DNA of 9,630 bases from Bacillota bacterium (GTDB lineage Bacteria; Bacillota; Clostridia; Peptostreptococcales; Anaerovoracaceae). The position numbers and the translations under genes were made by a program. A model generated the notes under the pieces. The model was not told where the DNA came from and made no database searches. It saw only the letters and a list, made by a program, of their open reading frames with translations. The DNA lies in contig JAEDMR010000068.1 in assembly GCA_016302925.1 (NCBI GenBank), positions 1 to 9,630 on the forward strand, in the 5' to 3' direction. Shown here in pieces: positions 1-6,507 of this stretch; position 1 is the first letter of the stretch, and each line of letters opens with the position of its first letter.

Positions 1-447
1 GGACTTTTGAAGCGATTGAAAGCGGAAACAGGGGTATCGGGCATTAAAGATGCAACCTTTAATATTATGGATCATGCCACATATCAGCGTATATTGCGAG
101 ATGAATCTTTTGATGTAGCACTTGGCACGGAGGCATTATGGCTTCCTGCAAGGGTCTTAGGGTGTGAAGCATTTATTCCGGGACTGGGGAATGCATTCCC
201 TGAGATTTGCAGAAAGATGTACATGGAAGGCATGACAGGGAGATATGATGAGTGCCGGGAAACGCAATTTAAGGTAAATGAAATACGGGAAATTATGTAC
301 TTGGCACGGTCTACACAACTGGCAATATATGCAATGCTTGAAATTAGAGATATTGTTCGTTGTTACCCGAGAGCACCCTTTATTGCAGCGACGGAAAATG
401 AAAAAAAGGCAATCAAACAACGGCTGAAGGAAATGAACTTAGTGTAG
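1..447 (+). CDS. DapA/KDG-aldolase family lyase, C-terminal half (5' end outside window)
   Basis: This is the C-terminal part of a TIM-barrel class I lyase of the dihydrodipicolinate synthase/N-acetylneuraminate lyase family. The frame is open from base 1, so the gene begins before the window; the first possible start inside (TTG at 7) is not a real start. The motif SGIKDAT carries the family Schiff-base lysine (AAA at 46-48). The later segments GTEALWLPA and FIPGLGNAFPE match the region that follows the active-site strand in this family. The stop at 445-447 lies 13 bases before kdgK, so the genes are probably co-transcribed. Given the KDG kinase and KDPG aldolase next door, it may be an aldolase or dehydratase acting on a 2-keto-3-deoxy sugar acid. 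A lysine-pathway DapA is less likely in this context. The family call is firm; the substrate is inference. Confidence 0.85.
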   Translation, partial: GLLKRLKAETGVSGIKDATFNIMDHATYQRILRDESFDVALGTEALWLPARVLGCEAFIPGLGNAFPEICRKMYMEGMTGRYDECRETQFKVNEIREIMYLARSTQLAIYAMLEIRDIVRCYPRAPFIAATENEKKAIKQRLKEMNLV

Positions 448-460
448 GAAGGACAGGAAA

Positions 461-1486
461 ATGAAAGTACTTACTTTTGGAGAAATCATGCTGCGGCTGA
501 AAACACCCGGCAGAGAAAGACTGATGCAGAGTCCGCTGCTGGAGGCTACGTTCGGCGGAGGAGAAGCAAACGTTGCTGTGTCTCTCGCAAACTACGGAAT
601 GGACGCAGCGTTCCTAACCGTGCTGCCGGAGAATGCACTGGGAGATGCCTGTATGGGTGAACTTCGCAGATTTAATGTGGATACAGGCAGAATCAAGCGG
701 GGACCGGGACGAATGGGAATTTATTTCCTGGAGGCAGGTGCCAACCAGTTGCCGAGCAAGGTAATTTATGACCGGGCGGACAGCAGTATTGCACTGGCTG
801 GCCCCGGCACTTTTTCCTGGGACGAGGTATTTCAGGGAATCGACTGGTTCCATATCACAGGGATTACCCCTGCTATTTCCGAATCTCTGATGGAACTGTC
901 CGTCGAAAGTGTGAAAGAGGCCCAAAAGCGCGGAATCAGGATTTCCTGCGATCTGAATTACAGAAAAAACCTGTGGAAATACGGAAAAGATGCAAAAGAA
1001 GTGATGCGGGAAATCGCAGGCTATGTTGATGTTCTGATTGCCAATGAAGAGGACGTGCAGAAGTCTCTTGGAATCACCATTGATGTTGACGTGGAATCCG
1101 GCAACCTAGATACGGAAAAATATCGTCAACTCAGCCAGAAGGTGCTGGACACCTATCCGGAGGCAAAGATGATTGCAATCACGCTGAGAAGCAGCAGAAG
1201 CGCGGATGTAAACGGATGGGCAGCCTGCATTAATGACAGAAAACAGTTCTATGTAAGCAGAAAGTATGAAATCCTTGACATTGTTGACAGAGTCGGCGGC
1301 GGAGACAGTTTCGGCGGCGGGTTGATTTATGGATTAAATCATTACGATTGTGTGGAGGACGCCCTGGAATTTGCAGTTGCGGCTTCCTGCTTGAAACACA
1401 GTATTTCCGGAGATTTTAATCGTGTATCCGTGGATGATGTGGAAAAGCTCATGAAGGGCGACGGAAGCGGCAGAGTCCAGAGATAG
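461..1486 (+). CDS. kdgK: 2-keto-3-deoxygluconate kinase (PfkB/ribokinase family)
   Basis: The 341-residue protein is a cytoplasmic sugar kinase predicted to convert 2-keto-3-deoxygluconate and ATP to KDPG. The N-terminal GEIMLRL and the glycine-rich FGGGEANVAV at about 31-40 are the sugar-binding start of PfkB kinases. DLNYRKNLW at 164-172 is typical of KdgK. The C-terminal PfkB signature is DRVGGGDSF at 276-284, with D282 as the expected catalytic base and the preceding glycines as the anion hole (many relatives have GAGD). LKHSISGDFN at 311-320 is also KdgK-like. Length is normal. The ATG at 461 is preceded by AGGAAGGA (446-453) at a good distance. It sits between a DapA-family lyase and the KDPG aldolase, which supports KDG rather than fructose as substrate. 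Another keto-sugar kinase activity cannot be excluded. Confidence 0.9.
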   Translation: MKVLTFGEIMLRLKTPGRERLMQSPLLEATFGGGEANVAVSLANYGMDAAFLTVLPENALGDACMGELRRFNVDTGRIKRGPGRMGIYFLEAGANQLPSKVIYDRADSSIALAGPGTFSWDEVFQGIDWFHITGITPAISESLMELSVESVKEAQKRGIRISCDLNYRKNLWKYGKDAKEVMREIAGYVDVLIANEEDVQKSLGITIDVDVESGNLDTEKYRQLSQKVLDTYPEAKMIAITLRSSRSADVNGWAACINDRKQFYVSRKYEILDIVDRVGGGDSFGGGLIYGLNHYDCVEDALEFAVAASCLKHSISGDFNRVSVDDVEKLMKGDGSGRVQR

Positions 1487-1518
1487 AGGAAAAACGAAGG
1501 AAAACAGAGGAAAAAGAC

Positions 1519-2484
1519 ATGGCAGAAATATTAAAGCAGATTTCAAATATGGGTCTTGTACCGGTTGTGGTGCTCGAGGATGCCGAAAAGGCCGTGCCGG
1601 TAGCAAAGGCTCTGCAGCGCGGTGGTATTGACTGTGCAGAAGTGACATTCCGGACAGCAGCGGCGGAAGCCTCAATCCGGAACATTACGGAGGAATGTCC
1701 GGAAATGCTTGTAGGTGCAGGAACCGTGCTTTCTGTGGAACAGGTAAAGAGTGCGGTACGTGCCGGTGCAAAATTTATCGTCACACCGGGGTATAACCCG
1801 AAAGTCGTCAATTATTGTGTGGAAAATAATATCCCTATTGTGCCGGGATGCATGGACACCAATGCAATCGAAATGGCTCTGGAAGCAGGCCTTGATACCG
1901 TGAAGTTTTTCCCGGCTGAACCAGCAGGTGGTGTGAAAATGCTGAAGGCACTGGCTGGACCGTATACAACACTGAAATTCATGCCGACAGGCGGTGTAAA
2001 TCAGGACAATCTGAATGAGTATCTGGCATTTCAAAAGGTAGTTGCCTGCGGCGGAAGCTGGATGGTAAAAGGCGATCTCATTGCAAATGACAGATATGAT
2101 GAAATTGAGAGCCGAAGCAGAGAAGCAATTATGCGGATGCTGGATTTCCATGTCGCACACATAGGGATCAACTGTGACAGCGAAGCGGAAGCGGAAAAGA
2201 ATGCAGCATCATTGGAGTGTTTATTCGGATTCGGCAGAGATCCGAAGACCAGCTCTGTTTTCGCAGGGAAATCCATTGAGGTCACGAAAAAGAAAATGCC
2301 GGGAAGCCATGGGCACATTGCAATCGGTGTTTCCGATGTGGAACGTGCCGTGTACTACTTAAGGAAACAGGGTGTGGAATTTGATCTTGAGAATGCAAAG
2401 TATAAAGGCGGAAGGATGTCTTCCGTTTACCTGAAAGAGGAAATTGCAGGATTTGCATTCCATCTGGTCGAAGACGTACGCTGA
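1519..2484 (+). CDS. eda: KDPG/KHG aldolase fused to a C-terminal VOC (glyoxalase-like) domain
   Basis: The protein has 321 residues, about 100 more than a classical Eda. Residues 1-208 form a class I KDPG/4-hydroxy-2-oxoglutarate aldolase: AEVTFRT at 40-46 (E41 as catalytic acid/base), VGAGTVL, TPGYNP, and VKFFPAE at 128-134 with Schiff-base lysine K129. PTGGV at 156-160 and GGSW bind phosphate. This part should split KDPG into pyruvate and glyceraldehyde-3-phosphate. Residues about 211-321 look like a vicinal-oxygen-chelate domain: HIGIN, SIEV, GHIAIGV and FAFHLV line up with the metal-ligand strands of glyoxalase I as I remember it. The second domain's role is unknown to me. The gene starts 32 bases after kdgK with AGAGGA (1506-1511) as ribosome binding site. 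No frameshift is seen across the domain boundary, so the fusion appears genuine. It is the last gene before the terminator. Confidence 0.9.
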   Translation: MAEILKQISNMGLVPVVVLEDAEKAVPVAKALQRGGIDCAEVTFRTAAAEASIRNITEECPEMLVGAGTVLSVEQVKSAVRAGAKFIVTPGYNPKVVNYCVENNIPIVPGCMDTNAIEMALEAGLDTVKFFPAEPAGGVKMLKALAGPYTTLKFMPTGGVNQDNLNEYLAFQKVVACGGSWMVKGDLIANDRYDEIESRSREAIMRMLDFHVAHIGINCDSEAEAEKNAASLECLFGFGRDPKTSSVFAGKSIEVTKKKMPGSHGHIAIGVSDVERAVYYLRKQGVEFDLENAKYKGGRMSSVYLKEEIAGFAFHLVEDVR

Positions 2485-2519
2485 ATAGAATACTCCTACT
2501 AAAAGAATCCATGATAAAA

Positions 2520-2568
2520 GAACCATCTGATGCCTGTAGAGTACGGGGATCAGATGGTTTCTTTTTTT
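2520..2568 (+). terminator. Rho-independent terminator of the KDG operon
   Basis: A perfect 11-bp inverted repeat, AACCATCTGAT (2521-2531) and ATCAGATGGTT (2549-2559), with a 17-nt loop is followed by a T-rich tract (TCTTTTTTT). It starts about 36 bases after the aldolase stop. On the opposite strand the stem is followed only by CTTTTATC, so it would act weakly if at all on the convergent broken gene. Confidence 0.9.
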
Positions 2569-2582
2569 GGTTTTGCAAAGAC

Positions 2583-3381
2583 TTACTGTACCTGTTTCTG
2601 AAACAGCGGCAGGATTCTGTTTTGAATCAGTTGGTGAACCGCGGTGATATCCAACTTTCCGTCCGGCCCGTCCATGGTGATGATAAGGTTGTGGGGCGGA
2701 TAGATCCCGTTGAGAAAGTAGTCTGTCAGTTTTCGATAGTTGACTTCGCGGTAAGCCGGATCATTCATCATACCCAAATGTTCCAGATAGATTTCGCGCC
2801 CGTCGGGCAGCTGAAATGTGAAATCAGGGTAAACCGTTCTCCACCTTCCATCTACCCCTTTTATGCGCAGTGGTTTTTCGTAGATGGCTGTAAAGTAGCT
2901 CTGCCAGGATTGCTTTTGATTTGGAACGCACCCGCAGACCGAAAGAGGTCAGGTGTCGCAGGTCTTCCGGATGTCCTGCGACACCTGACGCTGTCTTTAC
3001 AGACAGACCCGTGTTTGGATTTTTAGAACATACCGGAGCTTTCCATTCATCCGGAAAGTACGCATCGTAGGCTTTTGAAATATCCCTGTATTCTTTTAAG
3101 ACGGAATCCAGCAAACGGATATTATTTCGAAGCGGAGAAAGAACATGTGCGGCAACATGCTTCTGCTGCAGCTGCCGGAGTAAAGCAATATTCTTCTGGC
3201 TGATGTAGTACTGGTGGTCAGATCCCGGTTTCCTGTAATAATAGCGGTATTTCCCACGGATGTTTCTTCGAATCAGGACATAACCGGGAAGAGAATCAGC
3301 TGCTTTATGAAAGTGATTCTCCAGATGCCTGCACCATTTCAGCCTTTCTTCTGTTTCTTTCAGAAATTCAGATTCATTCAT
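2583..3381 (-). pseudogene. Frameshifted conserved hypothetical gene, possibly PD-(D/E)XK-nuclease-like
   Basis: Two minus-strand frames together make one protein. The first runs from the ATG at 3381 (good SD GAGGTG at 3387-3392) to residue 166 (GLRVRSKS...ELLYSH), then goes out of frame and stops at 2824. The family-like continuation lies in a second frame from about 2885: IYEKPLRIKG, TVYPDFTF, REIYLEHLGMM, NGIYPPHNLIITMD, with stop at 2583-2585. The join would give about 266 residues, and a few residues seem missing between YSH and IYEKP, which suggests a small deletion. From memory, a family of similar hypothetical proteins in Firmicutes has RSKSE, YPDFT and a WEH-type motif, in a layout like PD-(D/E)XK nucleases; here the expected glutamate of RSKSE is lysine (K156). 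The N-terminal half is charged and basic, with no signal peptide or membrane segment. Function is unknown. A sequencing error at the junction is possible but would not explain the missing residues. Confidence 0.75.
2948..2989. repeat. Perfect 15-bp inverted repeat inside the broken hypothetical gene
   Basis: GTCAGGTGTCGCAGG (2948-2962) is followed, after a 12-nt spacer, by its exact reverse complement CCTGCGACACCTGAC (2975-2989). It lies inside the coding sequence and encodes SGVAG and DLRHLT on the minus strand. No T-run flanks it on either side, so it is not a terminator. A second small hairpin, CTGTCT-TTAC-AGACAG (2991-3006), directly adjoins it. Confidence 0.9.
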
Positions 3382-3597
3382 GTTATCACCTCGAAAAGAC
3401 TATAGCAAAGAATATGGAAACAAGCCAGAAATAATTTTTTAAATGTCGTTTTTAGGGATTTTATGTATTATTTTAGGGGGTTGTTGAAAATGTAAAATAT
3501 TGGGTCAACCTGAAAAAAGAAAACTATGCCGCGAGGTTGCTTTGCGGATGCAAAGGCCATAAACGCAGATCGCAGACCGTGACCTTGAATAAAGCAT
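3382..3597. other. Non-coding spacer between pyr terminator and broken gene
   Basis: I see no credible ORF or RNA gene here. It holds the SD of the broken gene (3387-3392), an AT-rich stretch around 3430-3480, and one short hairpin, CTTTGC-GGAT-GCAAAG (3540-3555), without a T-run. A TATAGT on the minus strand at 3400-3405 could be a -10 box for the broken gene, but no matching -35 was found at proper spacing. Confidence 0.6.
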
Positions 3598-3627
3598 AAA
3601 AAAATGGCCCGGATAGTTATCCGGGCC
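3598..3627 (-). terminator. Rho-independent terminator of the pyr operon
   Basis: Read on the minus strand, a 9-bp GC-rich stem (plus-strand arms GGCCCGGAT at 3606-3614 and ATCCGGGCC at 3619-3627, 4-nt loop) is followed by AT and then seven T's (3598-3604). It lies 15 bases after the pyrI stop and is a strong end for the seven-gene operon. Confidence 0.95.
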
Positions 3628-3642
3628 CCAGATTGTGCAGTC

Positions 3643-4065
3643 TTATTTCACCTTATGTTCTGCATCGCAGTAGATGCAGCGGTAAACCTTCTTTTCCCGA
3701 TCCACCAGGCGGAAGGTGTGAACGATTTCCTGCTCCACGGTGGTGATGCAGCGTGGGTTCTTGCACTTTACCACGTTTTTCAGCTCGGTCGGAAGCTCCA
3801 GGTGGCGCTTTTGTGCCAGCTTGCCGTCTTTTACGATGTTTACGGTGATGTTGCTGTCAATGTAGCCCAGCACATCGTAGTCCAGATCGATGGCTTCGTC
3901 GATTTTGATAATGTCCTTCTTGCCGTATTTGGAACTGTCGGCGTTCTGAATGATGGCCACGCAGTTGCTGACCTTGTCCAGGCCCAGCAGTTCATATACC
4001 ATCATGCTCTTTCCTGCTTTGATATGGTCTAAAACGACACCGGTTCTAACTCCATCTATATTCAT
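3643..4065 (-). CDS. pyrI: Aspartate carbamoyltransferase regulatory chain
   Basis: The 140-residue protein is the regulatory subunit that binds nucleotides and joins PyrB trimers into the allosteric ATCase holoenzyme. The N-terminal allosteric domain includes the IDHIKAGK-like segment (here LDHIKAGKS, 12-20) and NCVAIIQNADSSKYGKKDIIKI (split over 34-55). The C-terminal zinc domain has C101-x4-C106 and C130-x2-C133, the same Cys4 spacing as in E. coli PyrI. Length is slightly under the E. coli chain. The ATG at 4065 follows AGGAGGT (4072-4078 on the minus strand) at ideal spacing. It is the last gene of the operon, 57 bases after pyrB and just before the terminator. Its presence implies feedback control of the first committed step by end-product nucleotides. 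Whether it responds to CTP or ATP cannot be read from the sequence. Confidence 0.97.
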   Translation of the reverse strand: MNIDGVRTGVVLDHIKAGKSMMVYELLGLDKVSNCVAIIQNADSSKYGKKDIIKIDEAIDLDYDVLGYIDSNITVNIVKDGKLAQKRHLELPTELKNVVKCKNPRCITTVEQEIVHTFRLVDREKKVYRCIYCDAEHKVK

Positions 4066-4080
4066 GTATGTACCTCCTGA

Positions 4081-4108
4081 TTTCTGCTCGAATACTTCTG
4101 CTTGAATA
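4081..4108 (-). repeat. Imperfect 14-bp tandem repeat in the pyrB-pyrI gap
   Basis: On the minus strand TATTCAAGCAGAAG (4108-4095) is followed directly by TATTCGAGCAGAAA (4094-4081), 12 of 14 bases identical. A further partial CAGAAG copy lies at 4121-4116. It probably reflects small local duplication that lengthened the spacer ahead of the pyrI SD. Confidence 0.7.
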
Positions 4109-4122
4109 ATATGTGCTTCTGT

Positions 4123-5052
4123 TTATGCTTCTCTCTTGATTCCCAGCAGGAACAGGATCAAAGCCATACGGATATGTTTGCCGCAAAGTGCCTGGAAGAA
4201 GTAGCATGCCCGCGGGTCATCGTCCACTTCCACACTGATTTCGTTTACACGAGGCAGCGGGTGCATGATGGTCAGGTCTTCTTTGGCGTTCTTCAGTTTT
4301 TCCAGATTCAGGATGTAGCTGTCCTTTAAGCGGATGTAGTCTTCTTCGTTGAAGAACCGTTCTCTCTGCACACGGGTCATGTAGAGGATATCCAGTTCCG
4401 GCATGGATTCTTCCAGAGATTCAACCTCTTTCCATTCTGCGCCGGCAGCGTCCATCTTTTCCTTCACATAGTCAGGAACCTGCAGCTCCTGCGGAGAGAT
4501 CAGCACGAAACGCACATTTTCATAGCGCAGCATAGCTTCGATCAGAGAGTGAACGGTTCTGCCGAACTTCAGGTCGCCGCACAGGCCGATGGTCATGTCG
4601 GACAGACGGCCTTTCTTTCTCTTGATGGTTAAAAGGTCAGTCAGAGTCTGGGTCGGGTGGAAGTGGCCGCCGTCGCCGCCGTTGATGATTGGAACGGTGG
4701 TTCTCTGTGCGGCTACGATCGGTGCACCTTCCTTCGGATGACGCATGGCGATGATATCAGCATAGCAGCCTACGGTCTGAATGGTGTCGCTTACACTTTC
4801 GCCCTTGGCAGCAGAACTGGAACCTGCTGCGGAGAATCCCAGAACGCTTCCGCCCAGTTCCAGCATGGCAGCTTCGAAGCTGAGACGGGTCCGGGTGCTC
4901 GGCTCGAAGAACAGGGTCGCCAGTTTTTTGTGGGCGCAGATGTTTTCGTAAGCGCTGTGGTTGGCCACGATGTCGTCGGCTACTTCGATCAATTGGTCAA
5001 TTTCTTCTACGGTTAAGTCTGTGATGTTGATTAAGTTTCTGATTTCGCTCAT
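4123..5052 (-). CDS. pyrB: Aspartate carbamoyltransferase catalytic chain
   Basis: The 309-residue catalytic subunit joins carbamoyl phosphate and L-aspartate into N-carbamoyl-aspartate. The carbamoyl-phosphate loop FEPSTRTRLSFE is at 49-60 and the 80s loop lysine is K83 in AAKGES. R104-H105, GGHFHPTQTLTDL (128-140), GDLKFGRTVHS (159-169), TRVQRERF (226-233) and HPLPRVNE (264-271) cover the substrate-binding residues known from E. coli PyrB. Length is the usual one for the short catalytic chain that pairs with PyrI. The pyrE stop codon TAA abuts the pyrB ATG with no gap, and the SD AGGAGA lies inside the last codons of pyrE, so the two are likely translationally coupled. Cytoplasmic; no anomalies seen. 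Confidence 0.98.
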   Translation of the reverse strand: MSEIRNLINITDLTVEEIDQLIEVADDIVANHSAYENICAHKKLATLFFEPSTRTRLSFEAAMLELGGSVLGFSAAGSSSAAKGESVSDTIQTVGCYADIIAMRHPKEGAPIVAAQRTTVPIINGGDGGHFHPTQTLTDLLTIKRKKGRLSDMTIGLCGDLKFGRTVHSLIEAMLRYENVRFVLISPQELQVPDYVKEKMDAAGAEWKEVESLEESMPELDILYMTRVQRERFFNEEDYIRLKDSYILNLEKLKNAKEDLTIMHPLPRVNEISVEVDDDPRACYFFQALCGKHIRMALILFLLGIKREA

Positions 5053-5697
5053 TTATTTGTCTCCTCTCATCCAGCCCTCATCAGAAGGGTTATCTCTGAA
5101 TTTTAATATACGCTCTTTATCCTCTGCCTTGATGTAACCGGTTTCTGCCGCAACTTCCACCAGCGCATCCAGGTTGCAGAGGCTCACGTTCTTCACATCG
5201 TTTTCCGCCAGACGGGTAAGGCCCTTCTTCATGCCGTAAGTGAAGATGCTGGCAATACCCAGAACCTCCGCACCGGCTTCCCGCAGAACCTTCACGCAGT
5301 CGATGGCAGAACCGGCGGTGGAGATCAGGTCTTCGATCACAACCACCTTCTGACCCGGCAGAAGCTTTCCTTCGATCTGGTTGGTCCGGCCGTGATCCTT
5401 GGCAGAACTTCTCACATAACCCATGGGCAGATCCATCAGGTGACCCACGATGGCCGCATGGGCGATGCCTGCGGTGCTGGTTCCCATCAGCACTTCACAG
5501 TCCGGATAATTTTCCTGAACCACCTGCATGAGACCGTGTTCCACCATGGTCCGCACATCCGGCGCTGTCAGCGTCAGACGGTTGTCGCAGTAGATCGGAC
5601 TCTTGATGCCGCTCGCCCAGGTGAACGGCTCTTCCGGCCGCAGGAACACTGCTTCGATGGACAGCAGGCCTTTGGCAATTTCCTTCTTTAATTCCAT
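5053..5697 (-). CDS. pyrE: Orotate phosphoribosyltransferase
   Basis: The 214-residue enzyme transfers ribose-5-phosphate from PRPP to orotate, giving OMP. The PRPP-binding loop VVVIEDLISTAGS is at 118-130 with the acidic pair E122-D123. RSSAKDHGRTNQIEG (96-110) is the catalytic flexible loop, and GTSTAGIAHA (72-81) is also typical. I chose the ATG at 5697: AGGAGG (5706-5711, minus strand) is 8 bases upstream. An in-frame ATG at 5721 would add eight residues, but it lacks an SD and would place the strong SD inside its own coding sequence. The gene is separated from pyrF by a 110-base gap holding a hairpin, and its stop is fused to the pyrB start. Confidence 0.96.
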   Translation of the reverse strand: MELKKEIAKGLLSIEAVFLRPEEPFTWASGIKSPIYCDNRLTLTAPDVRTMVEHGLMQVVQENYPDCEVLMGTSTAGIAHAAIVGHLMDLPMGYVRSSAKDHGRTNQIEGKLLPGQKVVVIEDLISTAGSAIDCVKVLREAGAEVLGIASIFTYGMKKGLTRLAENDVKNVSLCNLDALVEVAAETGYIKAEDKERILKFRDNPSDEGWMRGDK

Positions 5698-5704
5698 GAA
5701 TGCT

Positions 5705-5713
5705 ACCTCCTCT
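5705..5713 (-). promoter_or_regulatory. Shine-Dalgarno that fixes the pyrE start
   Basis: AGAGGAGGT on the minus strand, with AGGAGG ending 8 bases before the ATG at 5697. It lies downstream of the alternative ATG at 5721, so it argues for the shorter 214-residue protein. Confidence 0.85.
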
Positions 5714-5757
5714 GTGTTCATTATTTCTATTTACTATTTTTCTTCGCAAAATCTTTT

Positions 5758-5789
5758 CGCCCGGCTTCGCAGGCAGGGCGGATTTTTTT
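5758..5789 (+). other. Hairpin with T-run on the antisense strand in the pyrF-pyrE gap
   Basis: CGCCC (5758-5762) and GGGCG (5776-5780) form a short GC stem with a 13-nt loop, followed on the + strand by GATTTTTTT. On the + strand it resembles a weak intrinsic terminator facing against the pyr operon. On the mRNA strand the hairpin has no U-run after it, so it should not stop pyr transcription. It could serve as an antisense terminator, an RNA processing or stability element, or nothing. Confidence 0.4.
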
Positions 5790-5807
5790 CTTTTCTTGAA
5801 ACGGGGT

Positions 5808-6506
5808 TCAGCCCACGAACTCGGCCACGCAGCGGCGATATGCTGCCACAGGGTCCTCAGCCTGGGTAATCGGACGGCCCACCACGATGTAGTCGGAGCC
5901 GATTTCCTTCGCTTTAGCCGGGGTGGTGATCCGCACCTGATCGTCTGCCTTGCTGTCTGCAAACCGAACGCCCGGTGTGACAGTCAGGAAGGACTTGCCG
6001 CAGGATTCATGGACTTTTGCAGCTTCCAGCGGGGAGCAGACCACGCCGTCCAGACCGGCTTTCGCCGCATTGGATGCATAGTGCATTACCACCTGATCCA
6101 GCGGTGCATGAATCATCAGGTCTTCTTCCATCCGTTCCTGGCTGGTGGAAGTCAGCTGGGTTACTGCGATGAGCAGCGGGCGGCTGCCGTCGGGACGGGT
6201 GAGGCCTTCCAGCGCAGCTTCCATCATGGCGATGGTGCCGGCAGCGTGGAGATTGCACATGTCCACATCCAGACCGGAGAGGACCGCCATAGCCTTTTTC
6301 ACCGTGTTTGGAATATCATGCAGCTTCAGATCCAGGAAGATCTTATGGCCTCTCTTTTTGATTTCACGGACGATGGCAGGTCCTTCTGCGTAGAAGAGTT
6401 CCATGCCGATCTTTACATAAGGCTTTTCTTCTGTGAAATGATCCAGAAAAGCGAAAGTCTGTTCCGCCGTGGCGAAGTCACAGGCGATGATTACGTCTTT
6501 TCCCAT
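5808..6506 (-). CDS. pyrF: Orotidine 5'-phosphate decarboxylase
   Basis: The 232-residue TIM-barrel enzyme decarboxylates OMP to UMP, the last step of the pathway. KDVIIACDFA at 3-12 is the first barrel strand, and FLDLKLHDIPNTV (57-69) is the active-site motif with D59, K61 and D64. The C-terminal VVGRPITQAED holds the phosphate-binding arginine. I prefer the ATG at 6506: it sits one base after the pyrD stop and follows GGAGG (6518-6522), although an 11-base spacer is rather long. An ATG at 6533 would add nine residues, overlap pyrD by 26 bases and has no SD. The tight junction suggests translational coupling with pyrD. Length fits the bacterial family. Confidence 0.96.
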   Translation of the reverse strand: MGKDVIIACDFATAEQTFAFLDHFTEEKPYVKIGMELFYAEGPAIVREIKKRGHKIFLDLKLHDIPNTVKKAMAVLSGLDVDMCNLHAAGTIAMMEAALEGLTRPDGSRPLLIAVTQLTSTSQERMEEDLMIHAPLDQVVMHYASNAAKAGLDGVVCSPLEAAKVHESCGKSFLTVTPGVRFADSKADDQVRITTPAKAKEIGSDYIVVGRPITQAEDPVAAYRRCVAEFVG

Positions 6507-6507
6507 G

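Noticed and set aside
1485..1516. Purine-rich triple repeat (AGAGGAAAAAC type) between kdgK and the aldolase
   Set aside because: It is short, and low-complexity purine runs are common around ribosome binding sites; the last copy simply serves as the SD.
2948..2989. Inverted repeat considered as a terminator
   Set aside because: No T-run follows on either strand, and it lies inside a (broken) coding sequence.
2511..3026. + strand ORF (171 codons) from the terminator region into the broken gene
   Set aside because: Its start lies in the terminator stem region, there is no SD, and the opposite strand carries recognisable protein motifs.
3540..3555. Hairpin CTTTGC-GGAT-GCAAAG considered as a small RNA or terminator
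   Set aside because: The stem is only six base pairs, there is no T-run, and no promoter was found at a useful distance.
3604..4032. + strand ORF opposite pyrI
   Set aside because: It is the mirror of pyrI, which has all four zinc cysteines and a strong SD. The ORF also starts inside the terminator stem.
5700..5760. Possible internal promoter for pyrE in the AT-rich part of the pyrF-pyrE gap
   Set aside because: The best pair (TTGCGA and AATAAT) is poor at both boxes and would place the start at or after the first ATG.
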